Assembly: GCF_014224155.1 (NCBI RefSeq)
Contig: NZ_JAASUI010000001.1
Span: 620,001-684,000 of the forward strand
Reading direction: 5' to 3'
DNA: 64,000 nt
Origin: Listeria cossartiae subsp. cossartiae
Lineage (GTDB): Bacteria > Bacillota > Bacilli > Lactobacillales > Listeriaceae
Shown: piece by piece, positions 25,600 through 34,639 of the stretch
How the letters are laid out: every line of letters begins with the position of its first letter
Position numbering within the stretch: the stretch's first letter is position 1
The notes under the pieces: model-generated
Told to the model about the DNA's origin: nothing
The model's database searches: none
Seen by the model: the letters and a program-made list of their open reading frames with translations, nothing else
Translations under genes and position numbers: made by a program

Positions 25600-26706
25600 A
25601 TGGTGACAGGCTGGCATCGTCCGACATGGATTGAAATAGACCGCGCGGCAATTCGCGAAAATATAAAAAATGAACAAAAGCAACTACCGGAAAATGTCGC
25701 TTTATGGGCCGTCGTGAAAGCTAATGCTTATGGTCACGGTATTATTGAAGTAGCCAAAACCGCGAAAGAAGCAGGCGCTAAGGGGTTTTGTGTTGCAATT
25801 TTAGATGAGGCGCTTGCCCTGAGAGAAGCTGGCTTTCAAGACGATTTTATTCTCGTACTCGGTGCAACAAAAAAAGAAGATGCAAACCTCGCAGCGAAAA
25901 ATCAAATTGCACTCACTGTTTTCCGCGAAGACTGGCTGGATGACCTCGTATTAGAAGCGCCACTTAGGATTCATTTGAAAGTAGACAGTGGCATGGGGCG
26001 CCTTGGGATTCGCAGTACGGAAGAAGCGCAACGCATCGAAACGAAGATAGCGAGAAATAAAGAGCTTGAACTAGAAGGCATCTACACGCATTTTGCGACA
26101 GCAGACCAATTAGAAACAAGTTATTTCGAACAACAATTGGCAAACTTTACGGCAATTTTAACAAGTTTAGCAACACGTCCAGCCATCGTTCATACTGCCA
26201 ATTCAGCCGCTTCATTACTACAGCCACAAATTGGGTTTGATGCGATTCGCTTTGGGATTTCGATGTATGGTTTAACACCTTCACCGGAAATTAAAACTAG
26301 TTTGCCATTCGAGTTAAAACCAGCATTAGCACTTTATACTGAAATGGTGCACGTGAAAGAACTCGCGCCAGGCGATAGTGTCAGCTACGGCGCAACCTAT
26401 ACGGCGACAGAAAGAGAATGGGTTGCTACTTTACCAATTGGCTATGCAGACGGACTTATCCGCCATTATAGTGGCTTTCACGTTTTAGTAGACGGACAAC
26501 TAGCGCCCATCATCGGAAGAGTTTGCATGGACCAAACAATCATCAAACTACCGCACGAATTTCAAACTGGTTCAAAAGTAACGATAATTGGTGTGGATCA
26601 TGGAAACACGATAACAGCAGATGATGCAGCAGAATACTTAGATACCATTAATTATGAAGTTACTTGTTTGTTAACCGAAAGAATACCAAGGAAATACATC
26701 CATTAG
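25600..26706 (+). CDS. alr: Alanine racemase
   Basis: 368 residues. The PLP lysine is in [11 protein letters not shown] (residue about 40), the second catalytic base is the Tyr of VSYGATYTA, and GRVCMDQ is also conserved. It makes D-alanine for peptidoglycan and teichoic-acid D-alanylation. The likely SD AAAGGA is rather far (12 bases) from the ATG. Confidence 0.95.
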   Translation: MVTGWHRPTWIEIDRAAIRENIKNEQKQLPENVALWAVVKANAYGHGIIEVAKTAKEAGAKGFCVAILDEALALREAGFQDDFILVLGATKKEDANLAAKNQIALTVFREDWLDDLVLEAPLRIHLKVDSGMGRLGIRSTEEAQRIETKIARNKELELEGIYTHFATADQLETSYFEQQLANFTAILTSLATRPAIVHTANSAASLLQPQIGFDAIRFGISMYGLTPSPEIKTSLPFELKPALALYTEMVHVKELAPGDSVSYGATYTATEREWVATLPIGYADGLIRHYSGFHVLVDGQLAPIIGRVCMDQTIIKLPHEFQTGSKVTIIGVDHGNTITADDAAEYLDTINYEVTCLLTERIPRKYIH

Positions 26707-26912
26707 AAGGTAATATTCGTGCTTTTTTGCGGAGAAGCGTTTATAATCTAACATATGAAACTTTATAGCTATATATAGGACTTAAGGGAGTAACGTCAAT
26801 CAGGACTGTAACATTCTTAACAATAAAAAGCGAAATAACTCTTTTCTTCATGGCGTGATAATGGTACGATATAGTTGTTACTTACAGGTACGAGGCTTTG
26901 GGGGTGTGACAC

Positions 26913-27191
26913 GTGTTAGAGAAAGAAAAGCGGATGATAATATCCGTAGAACTGACACAGGAAATGGTACAAGAACTCGACGTAGTTGTAGAAAAAGAAA
27001 AAATGGGGCGGAGTGAAGTTATAATGGAAGCAACGCAACAATTTTTACAGGAGAAAAGGGCTCGCGAATTAAGAGACGAGATGGAACGCGGTTATGCAGA
27101 AATGGCGACAATTAATTTCGCTATCGCATGCGAGTGTACCCATGTCGAAGCAGAGGCAGAAGACAGGAATATTAGTATTTTAGGAGGTTAA
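26913..27191 (+). CDS. mazE: MazE-type antitoxin, ribbon-helix-helix
   Basis: 92 residues. The N-terminal ribbon-helix-helix (RMIISVELTQEMVQELD...GRSEVIMEAT) binds operator DNA. The acidic C-terminal half wraps the toxin dimer. Similar in layout to the B. subtilis EndoAI antitoxin. GTG start about 9 bases after GGGG. A possible extended -10 promoter (TGGTACGAT, 26862-26870) lies just upstream. The toxin gene follows by 6 bases. Confidence 0.85.
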   Translation: MLEKEKRMIISVELTQEMVQELDVVVEKEKMGRSEVIMEATQQFLQEKRARELRDEMERGYAEMATINFAIACECTHVEAEAEDRNISILGG

Positions 27192-27197
27192 TGGCTG

Positions 27198-27542
27198 ATG
27201 GTGAAGCGTGGTGACGTATACTACGCGGACCTTTCCCCCGTGGTCGGAAGCGAGCAAGGGGGAATACGGCCTGTTCTCATCATTCAAAATGATATTGGTA
27301 ATAGATTCAGTCCAACTGTGATCGTGGCAGCAATAACTGCAAAAATTCAAAAAGCGAAGTTGCCAACACACGTGGAAGCTACTCGTAAAGATGGCTTTGA
27401 AAGAGACTCTGTCATTCTTTTGGAACAAATTAGAACGATTGACAAACAGCGCCTGACAGATAAAATTACACATTTGGACGAAGAGTTAATGGCCAAGGTA
27501 AACAAGGCACTTGAGGTCAGTCTAGGAGTAGTAGAATTTTAA
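27198..27542 (+). CDS. mazF: MazF/EndoA-type mRNA interferase toxin
   Basis: 114 residues. [31 protein letters not shown] is the nearly invariant Firmicute MazF opening, with the catalytic Arg in GGIRPV and the Thr in [10 protein letters not shown]. It cuts single-stranded RNA at short motifs, in Firmicutes usually UACAU. GGAGG lies 10 bases before the ATG. In Listeria and staphylococci it lies immediately ahead of the sigB cluster. Confidence 0.92.
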   Translation: MVKRGDVYYADLSPVVGSEQGGIRPVLIIQNDIGNRFSPTVIVAAITAKIQKAKLPTHVEATRKDGFERDSVILLEQIRTIDKQRLTDKITHLDEELMAKVNKALEVSLGVVEF

Positions 27543-27648
27543 GCCATCCTAAAAAAATAACATACAATGATGAATGCAGGGCAAAAGGGTCTGACGTAAA
27601 AATAACTCAATACATAATGACATAATTAACTGCTCTGACGAAACAGTA

Positions 27649-27717
27649 AGGACATCAGAAACCTACAAACAACGCGTATCAACTTACTCGCTAAATTTGT
27701 TTCTAATGTCTTTTTTT
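27649..27717 (+). terminator. Possible terminator/attenuator between mazF and rsbR
   Basis: GGACATCAGAAAC (27650-27662) pairs with GTTTCTAATGTC (27699-27710), with a 36-base loop and seven T after the stem. The stem is imperfect and the loop is long, so read-through is likely. If functional it would set how much mazEF transcription reaches the stress genes. Confidence 0.5.
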
Positions 27718-27791
27718 CGAAAGGTAGTTAATCAAAAGCAGAATAAAAGAGAAAATTTGGTTAATAGTGGAGAAAGGTTGGAAAATAACTG

Positions 27792-28628
27792 ATGTATAAA
27801 GATTTTGCAAACTTCATCCGTACAAATAAAGCAGACTTACTGAACAACTGGATGAATGAAATGGAGAAACAATCAGATCGATTAATCAATGACATCGCCA
27901 AAGAAGCAATGTATGAAGAAACCAGCAAAGAATTTGTTGATTTAATTGTTTCGAATGTTACTGAAAACGGCTCTAAATTCAATGAAAAACTAGATGATTT
28001 TGCAGAAAAAGTGGTCCACTTAGGTTGGCCAATCCATTTTGTCACCACAGGCCTACGCGTGTTTGGGCTTTTAGTATATACAGCAATGAGAGATGAAGAT
28101 TTATTCTTAAAAAGAGAAGAAAAACCAGAAGACGATGCCTATTATCGCTTTGAAACATGGCTTTCCTCCATGTATAACAAAGTGGTCACTGCCTACGCGG
28201 ATACGTGGGAAAAGACAGTTTCTATCCAAAAAAGCGCACTACAGGAATTATCCGCACCACTTTTGCCAATATTTGAAAAAATTTCTGTAATGCCTCTAAT
28301 TGGAACGATTGACACAGAAAGAGCGAAGTTAATCATAGAAAACTTGTTAATAGGTGTTGTAAAAAATCGGTCAGAAGTGGTTTTGATTGATATTACGGGA
28401 GTTCCTGTTGTTGATACAATGGTTGCGCACCATATCATTCAAGCGTCCGAAGCAGTTAGACTTGTCGGCTGTCAGGCAATGCTTGTAGGTATTAGACCAG
28501 AAATCGCGCAAACCATCGTGAACTTGGGAATTGAATTAGATCAAATTATCACGACCAACACAATGAAAAAAGGCATGGAGCGTGCGCTAGCCTTGACGAA
28601 CAGAGAGATAGTAGAAAAAGAGGGGTGA
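27792..28628 (+). CDS. rsbR: Stressosome core protein RsbR
   Basis: 278 residues. The N-terminal half is a helical non-heme globin-like sensor domain that forms the turrets. The C-terminal STAS domain (about 155-275) contains [14 protein letters not shown] with the Thr phosphorylated by RsbT. With RsbS it forms the large icosahedral stressosome in the cytoplasm, which releases RsbT on stress. The ribosome site is weak (AAAGG, 14 bases). rsbS follows 5 bases later. Confidence 0.95.
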   Translation: MYKDFANFIRTNKADLLNNWMNEMEKQSDRLINDIAKEAMYEETSKEFVDLIVSNVTENGSKFNEKLDDFAEKVVHLGWPIHFVTTGLRVFGLLVYTAMRDEDLFLKREEKPEDDAYYRFETWLSSMYNKVVTAYADTWEKTVSIQKSALQELSAPLLPIFEKISVMPLIGTIDTERAKLIIENLLIGVVKNRSEVVLIDITGVPVVDTMVAHHIIQASEAVRLVGCQAMLVGIRPEIAQTIVNLGIELDQIITTNTMKKGMERALALTNREIVEKEG

Positions 28629-28633
28629 ATACT

Positions 28634-28990
28634 GTGGGGATACCAATCTTAAAGTTAGGTGAATGTTTGTTAATTTCTATCCAGAGTGAATTAGATGATC
28701 ATACTGCGGTAGAATTCCAGGAGGATTTACTTGCAAAAATCCATGAAACGTCGGCCAGAGGAGTAGTCATTGATATAACTTCCATCGATTTTATTGATTC
28801 CTTTATTGCAAAAATTCTTGGAGACGTAGTAAGTATGTCTAAACTGATGGGTGCAAAAGTGGTTGTAACTGGGATACAGCCAGCAGTTGCGATTACACTA
28901 ATTGAACTCGGAATTACGTTTAGTGGAGTGCTTTCGGCGATGGACCTTGAAAGTGGTCTGGAAAAACTTAAACAGGAATTGGGGGAATGA
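28634..28990 (+). CDS. rsbS: Stressosome scaffold protein RsbS
   Basis: 118 residues, a single STAS domain. Ser56 in [10 protein letters not shown] is the RsbT phosphorylation site. AGAGGGG lies 8 bases before GTG 28634; a GTG at 28625 is too close to that site. It overlaps the rsbT ribosome site and ends 2 bases before the rsbT start. It holds RsbT inactive in unstressed cells. Confidence 0.94.
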
Positions 28991-28992
28991 AC

Positions 28993-29403
28993 ATGACATT
29001 CCAATCCTGTGTAAAGATAATTAATGAATGGGACATTGTAGCTGCAAGGCAACTAGGTAGAAAAATCTCCAAAGAAATTGGCTTTGGAACAGTTGACCAA
29101 GCAAGAATTACAACAGCCATCAGTGAATTAGCAAGAAATATTTTCCTTTATGCTGGACGAGGAGAAATCTGCATCGAGAAAGTAAGCGAATCAGGCAAAC
29201 AAGGTATGATTATTGTAGCCAAAGATAAAGGCCCAGGAATTGTAGACATTAGAAAAGTAATGCAAGACGGCTACACAACATCAGGCGGTCTTGGAGCAGG
29301 TCTCCCAGGAGTCAAACGTTTAATGGACAGTTTTGATATTGAATCCAGTATTGAAGGCGATTCTAAAGGAACGGTAATTACAACAACGAAATGGGTTCGG
29401 TAA
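28993..29403 (+). CDS. rsbT: Stressosome kinase/switch protein RsbT
   Basis: 136 residues, GHKL ATPase fold. AISELARNI (N box), KDKGPGI (G1 box) and SGGLGAGLPGVKRLMD (G2 box) are clear. It phosphorylates RsbR and RsbS, then leaves the stressosome to activate RsbU. GGGGGA is 7 bases from ATG 28993 but 1 base from ATG 28987, so the later start is chosen. Confidence 0.94.
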   Translation: MTFQSCVKIINEWDIVAARQLGRKISKEIGFGTVDQARITTAISELARNIFLYAGRGEICIEKVSESGKQGMIIVAKDKGPGIVDIRKVMQDGYTTSGGLGAGLPGVKRLMDSFDIESSIEGDSKGTVITTTKWVR

Positions 29404-29419
29404 GGAGAGCTAGAAAAAA

Positions 29420-30424
29420 ATGGAAAAAGCTTTTGAGGGAAAATACCGTGATATTCTTATTCAATATTTAGAACATCAAGATGAAGAAATTCTTTATACT
29501 TGCGAAAAATTATCCAGAGAAGCTATGGAAGAGCGAGTATCACCAGAAGAAATTGTCCATTTGCATCGCTCGGTTCTTGAACTTTACGGAAAACAGTTGC
29601 CGGACTTTGTACGATTATCATTTGATGTACTACTTGAAATGATGGTAGGCTACGGCTTAGCTTATATGGAACATCTTAGTCTAAGAACCGAGCAAAAAGA
29701 ATTACGTAGTGAAATCGCTCAAGCGGAAGATATGCAAAAAACGTTAATGAAAACAGAAGTACCAGAACACGATGAACTGGATTTTGGCGTTATCAGTGTC
29801 GCAGCTAGACAAATGAGCGGTGACTACTATAGCTTTACAGAAGAAGGTGACAAACAAATCGGTATCGCTCTGGCGGATGTTATTGGGAAAGGAATTCCAG
29901 CTGCATTTAGTATTTCGATGATCAAATATGCATTAGCTGGGATGACTGGAGACGATAGAAAACCATCTATTGTACTCGAATCGCTGAACCAAGTAGCAGA
30001 AGAAAACATTAACGACAATATGTTTATTACGATGTTTTACGGGCTTTATCACGAAGATACACATTTGTTTGAATACGGTTCAGCCGGACATGAGCTGGGC
30101 TTGTATTACCAACATAAAGAAAACACTTTTTCTGATTTATATGCCAAAGGTTTACCGCTTGGTGTGGATAAAAACGCCGTCTATCGTCAATTTGATAAGA
30201 AAATTGAAGTGGGCGATGCCGTATTTATTATGTCGGATGGTGTAACAGAAACAAGAACGGCTAATGGCTTTATTGAACGAGAAGAGTTAACAGAAATTAT
30301 AGCAGCGCATATTTCATTATCAGCTGAAAAAATGGTACATGCGATTTATGATCAATTAGTCAAAATGCAAAACTTTGAGCTGCATGATGACTTTACGCTT
30401 ATTTGTATCAAACGAACTAAATAA
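29420..30424 (+). CDS. rsbU: PP2C-type phosphatase RsbU
   Basis: 334 residues. An N-terminal helical RsbT-binding domain (about 1-85) is joined by a coiled coil to a SpoIIE/PP2C domain (about 120-333) with SGDYYSF, ALADVIGKGIPAA, GSAGHE and IMSDGVTETR carrying the metal-binding aspartates. Bound by RsbT, it removes phosphate from RsbV. Last gene before the internal sigma-B promoter. Confidence 0.94.
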   Translation: MEKAFEGKYRDILIQYLEHQDEEILYTCEKLSREAMEERVSPEEIVHLHRSVLELYGKQLPDFVRLSFDVLLEMMVGYGLAYMEHLSLRTEQKELRSEIAQAEDMQKTLMKTEVPEHDELDFGVISVAARQMSGDYYSFTEEGDKQIGIALADVIGKGIPAAFSISMIKYALAGMTGDDRKPSIVLESLNQVAEENINDNMFITMFYGLYHEDTHLFEYGSAGHELGLYYQHKENTFSDLYAKGLPLGVDKNAVYRQFDKKIEVGDAVFIMSDGVTETRTANGFIEREELTEIIAAHISLSAEKMVHAIYDQLVKMQNFELHDDFTLICIKRTK

Positions 30425-30511
30425 GAAGAAGTGAAGACGTACCTCATTCTTTGGAGAACATTTACTGGTGAGTAAACGTATTTAAAGGGTGGAGCGTTTT
30501 TATTTTTGAAT

Positions 30512-30536
30512 GTTTTAATTTTATTTGTTAGGGTAA
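30512..30536 (+). promoter_or_regulatory. Internal sigma-B promoter before rsbV
   Basis: GTTT (30512-30515) and GGGTAA (30531-30536) are 15 bases apart, matching the consensus. This is the autoregulatory promoter known upstream of rsbV in L. monocytogenes. Confidence 0.88.
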
Positions 30537-30573
30537 AATCGACAGTATACTTAAAATTAGATGGGGTGAAGTG

Positions 30574-30918
30574 ATGAATATTAGTATAGAAATAAAAGAA
30601 CGTGATACTGACCACATAGACATATTTGTTGCTGGGGAGATCGATGCTTATACAGCGCCAAAGGTAAAAGAAGCACTAGAAGTATATCAAGTAAAAGAGG
30701 GTATTGTACTTCGAATCGATTTAACAGAAGTGAGTTATATGGATAGTACCGGTTTAGGCGTATTTGTAGGGGCTTTTAAAAGCTTACGTCAACGCCAAAG
30801 TGAACTTGTCTTGTTTGGTTTAAGCGATCGACTTTTCCGATTGTTTGAAATCACAGGATTGTCAGATATCATCGAAATCAAAAATGTAGAGGGTGAAATG
30901 AATGGCAACAATGCATGA
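30574..30918 (+). CDS. rsbV: Anti-anti-sigma factor RsbV
   Basis: 114 residues, STAS fold. [15 protein letters not shown] contains the Ser phosphorylated by RsbW. In its dephosphorylated form it binds RsbW and frees sigma-B. GGGG lies 7 bases before ATG 30574 and 4 before GTG 30571, so ATG is preferred. Overlaps rsbW by 17 bases. Confidence 0.94.
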   Translation: MNISIEIKERDTDHIDIFVAGEIDAYTAPKVKEALEVYQVKEGIVLRIDLTEVSYMDSTGLGVFVGAFKSLRQRQSELVLFGLSDRLFRLFEITGLSDIIEIKNVEGEMNGNNA

Positions 30919-31375
30919 CAAAATTACATTACAACTTCCTGCCAAGCCTGAATATGTAAGTTTAGGTAGACTTTCATTATCAGGAATTGCAAGTCGCGCA
31001 GGATTTTCTTATGAAGCAATTGAAGATTTGAAAATAGCTGTCAGTGAAGCCATCACTAATTCTGTAAAACATGCATTTAAAGGCGAAGAAGATGGTGAAA
31101 TCACAGTTGAATATCTTATTTATGAAGATAAGCTAGAAGTTCGTGTTTCCGATAACGGCACAAGCTTCGACCTAGAAACTCGTAAACAAGAAATTGGCCC
31201 ATATGATGTGGGTGAAGATGCGGAGATGATGCGTATCGGAGGGCTAGGTTTATTTTTAATTGAAACATTAATGGATGACGTGAAACTTTATTACGATGAA
31301 GGGGTTTCTGTCGTAATGACCAAATATATTAATGAAAAGCAGGTGGAGGAGAATGCCAAAAGTATCTCAACCTGA
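30902..31375 (+). CDS. rsbW: Anti-sigma factor and serine kinase RsbW
   Basis: 157 residues, GHKL kinase. [16 protein letters not shown] (N box), RVSDNGTSF (G1) and [15 protein letters not shown] (G2) are present. It binds and inhibits sigma-B, and phosphorylates RsbV. It starts inside rsbV and ends inside sigB, which keeps the three products in step. Confidence 0.95.
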   Translation: MATMHDKITLQLPAKPEYVSLGRLSLSGIASRAGFSYEAIEDLKIAVSEAITNSVKHAFKGEEDGEITVEYLIYEDKLEVRVSDNGTSFDLETRKQEIGPYDVGEDAEMMRIGGLGLFLIETLMDDVKLYYDEGVSVVMTKYINEKQVEENAKSIST

Positions 31376-32132
31376 TAAAGAAGCCAAAGAAAAAGTCTAT
31401 ATTTGGATTGCCGCTTATCAAGAAAATGGCGACCAAGATGCCCAGTATAATTTAGTTGTTCATTACAAAAATTTGGTAGAATCTATTGCTCGCAAATATT
31501 CCCAAGGTAAATCTTTTCATGAAGATTTAGTTCAAGTTGGGAATATTGGTTTACTTGGAGCTATTAGAAGATATGATGCAACGTTTGGAAAAAGTTTTGA
31601 AGCATTTGCTGTGCCAACCATTGTTGGTGAAATTAAACGATTTTTACGTGATAAAACGTGGAGTGTTCATGTGCCACGCCGAATCAAAGAACTAGGTCCA
31701 AAAATTAAAAATGCCGTAGAAGAGCTGACAAGAGAACTTCAAAGCTCGCCGCAAATTAGCGACATTGCGGATTTCATCGGTGTCACGGAAGAAGAAGTTT
31801 TAGAAGCAATGGAAATGGGGAAAAGCTACCAAGCACTTTCTGTAGATCATTCGATTGAAGCTGATTCGGATGGGAGTACCATTACATTACTTGATGTCGT
31901 TGGTGGTACGGATGATGGATTTGAACGTGTGAATCAACGTATGCTCTTAGAGAAAGTTCTCCCTGTTTTAGATGAGCGAGAACAGAAGATTTTGCAATAT
32001 ACCTTCATTGAAAATCGCAGTCAAAAAGAAACCGGGGAACTACTCGATATATCACAAATGCATGTGTCTAGAATCCAACGTCAAGCTATTAAAAAACTTC
32101 GAGAGGCGTTGCAGAATGAGGAAGTGGAGTAA
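31353..32132 (+). CDS. sigB: RNA polymerase sigma factor SigB
   Basis: 259 residues. Region 2 ([27 protein letters not shown] and the [22 protein letters not shown] -10 recognition part), region 3 ([10 protein letters not shown]...), and region 4 helix-turn-helix ([24 protein letters not shown]). It directs the general stress regulon (acid, osmotic, bile, gut passage). GGTGGAGGAG precedes ATG 31353, inside the rsbW reading frame. Confidence 0.97.
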   Translation: MPKVSQPDKEAKEKVYIWIAAYQENGDQDAQYNLVVHYKNLVESIARKYSQGKSFHEDLVQVGNIGLLGAIRRYDATFGKSFEAFAVPTIVGEIKRFLRDKTWSVHVPRRIKELGPKIKNAVEELTRELQSSPQISDIADFIGVTEEEVLEAMEMGKSYQALSVDHSIEADSDGSTITLLDVVGGTDDGFERVNQRMLLEKVLPVLDEREQKILQYTFIENRSQKETGELLDISQMHVSRIQRQAIKKLREALQNEEVE

Positions 32133-32732
32133 ATGAACAAGGCAGTTGAATCAAATAATTTATTTGTATTTCAACGTTCTAAAGCATTACAACAATACTG
32201 CGGGGATGTTTATTATACCCATGAGGACGAAAATGGTTTTCTGTATGTTCTTTCTGATGGACTTGGAAGCGGGCTCGAAGCTAATAGAGCGGCTAAAGCG
32301 ACCGTTGACGCCATTAAAGAAGATATCCATGCAGATATTACAGAAATGCTTGAAAAAGCGAATCAGGCTGTTTCAGGGCTTCGTGGGGCGGCAATTGCCA
32401 TTATTAAAGGAGACTACTTAACAAAAACACTTCATTATACCGGTATGGGTAATATTCGTTTTTATATGATTGGTATAGAAGACAAACTTATTTTCCCACT
32501 TTCTGGCTCTGGATTTTTGTCCGGTCGAAAACAGAAGTATCGGTTGCAATCTTTTAAATATAAACCAGGCAGTAAGTTTTTGATGCATTCAGATGGTCTT
32601 GTTTTATCCCGCGTTCGAAAAAGCCTCGAATCACCACTTTGTGTAGTGAAAATCGGGCATTTAATTGAGCGCAATATATTAGATATTCCAACCGATGATG
32701 TAACGTTCATGGTTGGCAAATTTCCAGAATAA
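32133..32732 (+). CDS. rsbX: Feedback PP2C phosphatase RsbX
   Basis: 199 residues, a minimal PP2C-like phosphatase. LSDGLGSGLEANRAA and MHSDGLVLSR carry the metal aspartates. It dephosphorylates RsbS and RsbR to reset the stressosome, giving negative feedback. The ATG abuts the sigB stop, and a strong terminator follows. Confidence 0.94.
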   Translation: MNKAVESNNLFVFQRSKALQQYCGDVYYTHEDENGFLYVLSDGLGSGLEANRAAKATVDAIKEDIHADITEMLEKANQAVSGLRGAAIAIIKGDYLTKTLHYTGMGNIRFYMIGIEDKLIFPLSGSGFLSGRKQKYRLQSFKYKPGSKFLMHSDGLVLSRVRKSLESPLCVVKIGHLIERNILDIPTDDVTFMVGKFPE

Positions 32733-32733
32733 T

Positions 32734-32776
32734 AAAAACACCTTTTAAACTAGTGATGGTTTAAAAGGTGTTTTTT
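32734..32776 (+). terminator. Terminator of the sigB operon
   Basis: AAAACACCTTTTAAAC pairs perfectly with GTTTAAAAGGTGTTTT around an 8-base loop, with a T-run. Bases 32777-32937 hold no gene that I can see. Confidence 0.92.
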
Positions 32777-32937
32777 CATATTCGGTGTGAGAACAGGGTC
32801 TATTTATGGTATATTAGAATAGAGCGCTAGTTTTTTATACTTCATTATGTGATAAATGTCACTTAGTAAGCGTGAAGCCAAATTGCTTTGCGTTTTTTTC
32901 GCGCGGATTAAAATACAAATAAGAGAGAAGGAGCAAA

Positions 32938-34563
32938 TTGAAGAAAGTTTTATTGAATAGTGTAAAAGGTTATACGTGGACGAGATTTAGGAAAGACTTG
33001 CTTGCGGGTATTATCGTGGGCATTATTGCGTTACCACTGGCGATGTCGTTTGCGATTGCATCAGGAGTAAGCCCGGAGTATGGAATTTATTCTAGTTTTG
33101 TAGCGGGAATTATTGTTTCAATTTTTGGTGGCTCGAAATTTCAAATTGCGGGACCAACTGGCGCCTTTATTCCAGTATTACTTGGCATCGTTTTAACTTA
33201 CGGTTATCAAGATTTACTTGTAGCGGGAATGATGGCTGGGGTTTTACTATGTTTAATGGGTATTTTCAAAATTGGAACGCTGATTAAATTTATTCCGCGA
33301 CCGGTGACGATTGGTTTTACAGCTGGGATTGCTGTCACGATTTTTATGGGGCAAGTGGGGAACTTCCTCGGATTAACAGGGATGGAAAAACATGAATCAT
33401 TTGTGGCGAATATGCAAGAGATATGGCTGCATCTGGATTCATGGAACTTCTATAGTGTGTTAATTTCATGTATTTGTATGCTCGTCTTATTTATTTTTCC
33501 AAAAATTTTACCGAGAATTCCTGCGCCGCTGATTGGACTTGTGATTACGACGGCGATTGCGATGTTATTTTTCCCGGATGCATTACCAACGATTGGCTCG
33601 GCATATGGTGATATTCCGAGTACTTTTCCACCGTTTGAATTTCCTGATATGACATTTGCGAATATGAGTAAACTGGTTGGGCCGGCATTTGTTATCGCGA
33701 TGCTTGGTGGGATTGAGTCGCTGCTTTCGGCGGTTGTTGCAGATGGCATGACGAATACAAAACATAATAGTAATCGCGAGCTAATCGGACAAGGGATTGC
33801 TAATATTGTTACGCCGATGTTTGGTGGAATCCCGGCAACTGGGGCGATTGCAAGAACGGCGACCAATATTAATAACGGCGCAACTAGCCGTGTTTCGGGC
33901 GTTATCCACGGGATTTTCGTATTACTCACTTTACTCGTGCTTGCTCCAGTAGCTGTCAACATTCCGATTGCAGCAATGGCCCCGATTTTAATGTTAGTTG
34001 CTTGGAATATGAGTGAACGAAAAACATTCCAACATATTATCAAACTAAAATCAGGGGATACATTAGTACTTGTCATTACTTTCTTACTAACTGTTTTCGC
34101 GAGTTTAACTGTGGCAGTGGAAGTTGGCTTGCTTCTGGCGGTTGTTCTTTTTGCGAAACAAATGGGAAGTTCCATGCAAATCGAAGAAATTGAACCAGAA
34201 GGCGCCGAAATTGCGCCTCATTTACACGAGAAAATTAGTATTTTTACAATTCGCGGCCCGCTTTTCTTTGGTGCAGCCCAGATTTTTCAACAAAATATTA
34301 TTAAAGCAATTCATGTAAAACCGGAATTTCTGATTTTGAGGATGGGGAAAGTACCGATTATTGATGCGACCGCAGAAGGATATTTCCACCAAATTGAAAA
34401 AGAATTTTCGAAGCAAGGTGGCCAAATTTTGATTACCGGGCTAACGGATAAAGCGAAAGAAAGTCTGAAAGGTAGCGGACTTTACGACCGGATAGGCGAA
34501 GAGCACTTCTTTTCTCATACCGAGGATGCGATTCATTTTGCGGAAAATGCTTTGAATAAATGA
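32938..34563 (+). CDS. SulP-family anion transporter with STAS domain
   Basis: 541 residues. About ten to fourteen membrane segments (residues 20-400) with ALPLAMSFAIASGVSPEYGIY and GGSKFQIAGPTGAF, the SulP signature region, and a C-terminal STAS domain (about 425-535, ILRMGKVPIIDATAEG). The family carries sulfate, bicarbonate or other anions. TTG start close (4 bases) behind AAGGAG, so translation may be modest. Stands alone after the sigB operon. Confidence 0.85.
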   Translation: MKKVLLNSVKGYTWTRFRKDLLAGIIVGIIALPLAMSFAIASGVSPEYGIYSSFVAGIIVSIFGGSKFQIAGPTGAFIPVLLGIVLTYGYQDLLVAGMMAGVLLCLMGIFKIGTLIKFIPRPVTIGFTAGIAVTIFMGQVGNFLGLTGMEKHESFVANMQEIWLHLDSWNFYSVLISCICMLVLFIFPKILPRIPAPLIGLVITTAIAMLFFPDALPTIGSAYGDIPSTFPPFEFPDMTFANMSKLVGPAFVIAMLGGIESLLSAVVADGMTNTKHNSNRELIGQGIANIVTPMFGGIPATGAIARTATNINNGATSRVSGVIHGIFVLLTLLVLAPVAVNIPIAAMAPILMLVAWNMSERKTFQHIIKLKSGDTLVLVITFLLTVFASLTVAVEVGLLLAVVLFAKQMGSSMQIEEIEPEGAEIAPHLHEKISIFTIRGPLFFGAAQIFQQNIIKAIHVKPEFLILRMGKVPIIDATAEGYFHQIEKEFSKQGGQILITGLTDKAKESLKGSGLYDRIGEEHFFSHTEDAIHFAENALNK

Positions 34564-34639
34564 GACTGGTAGCTTTTGTCAGTTGAAACGTAATTATGTT
34601 ACACTTAGTAGATAATGAAATAAATGGAGGCTATCAAGT

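Noticed and set aside
30425-30511. TTTACTGGTGAGTAAA hairpin between rsbU and rsbV as a terminator
   Set aside because: No T-run follows the stem, and cotranscription from rsbR through rsbX is expected.
33450-34175. 241-codon open frame on the minus strand inside the SulP gene
   Set aside because: It is a shadow of the transporter reading frame; no ribosome site, promoter or domain.
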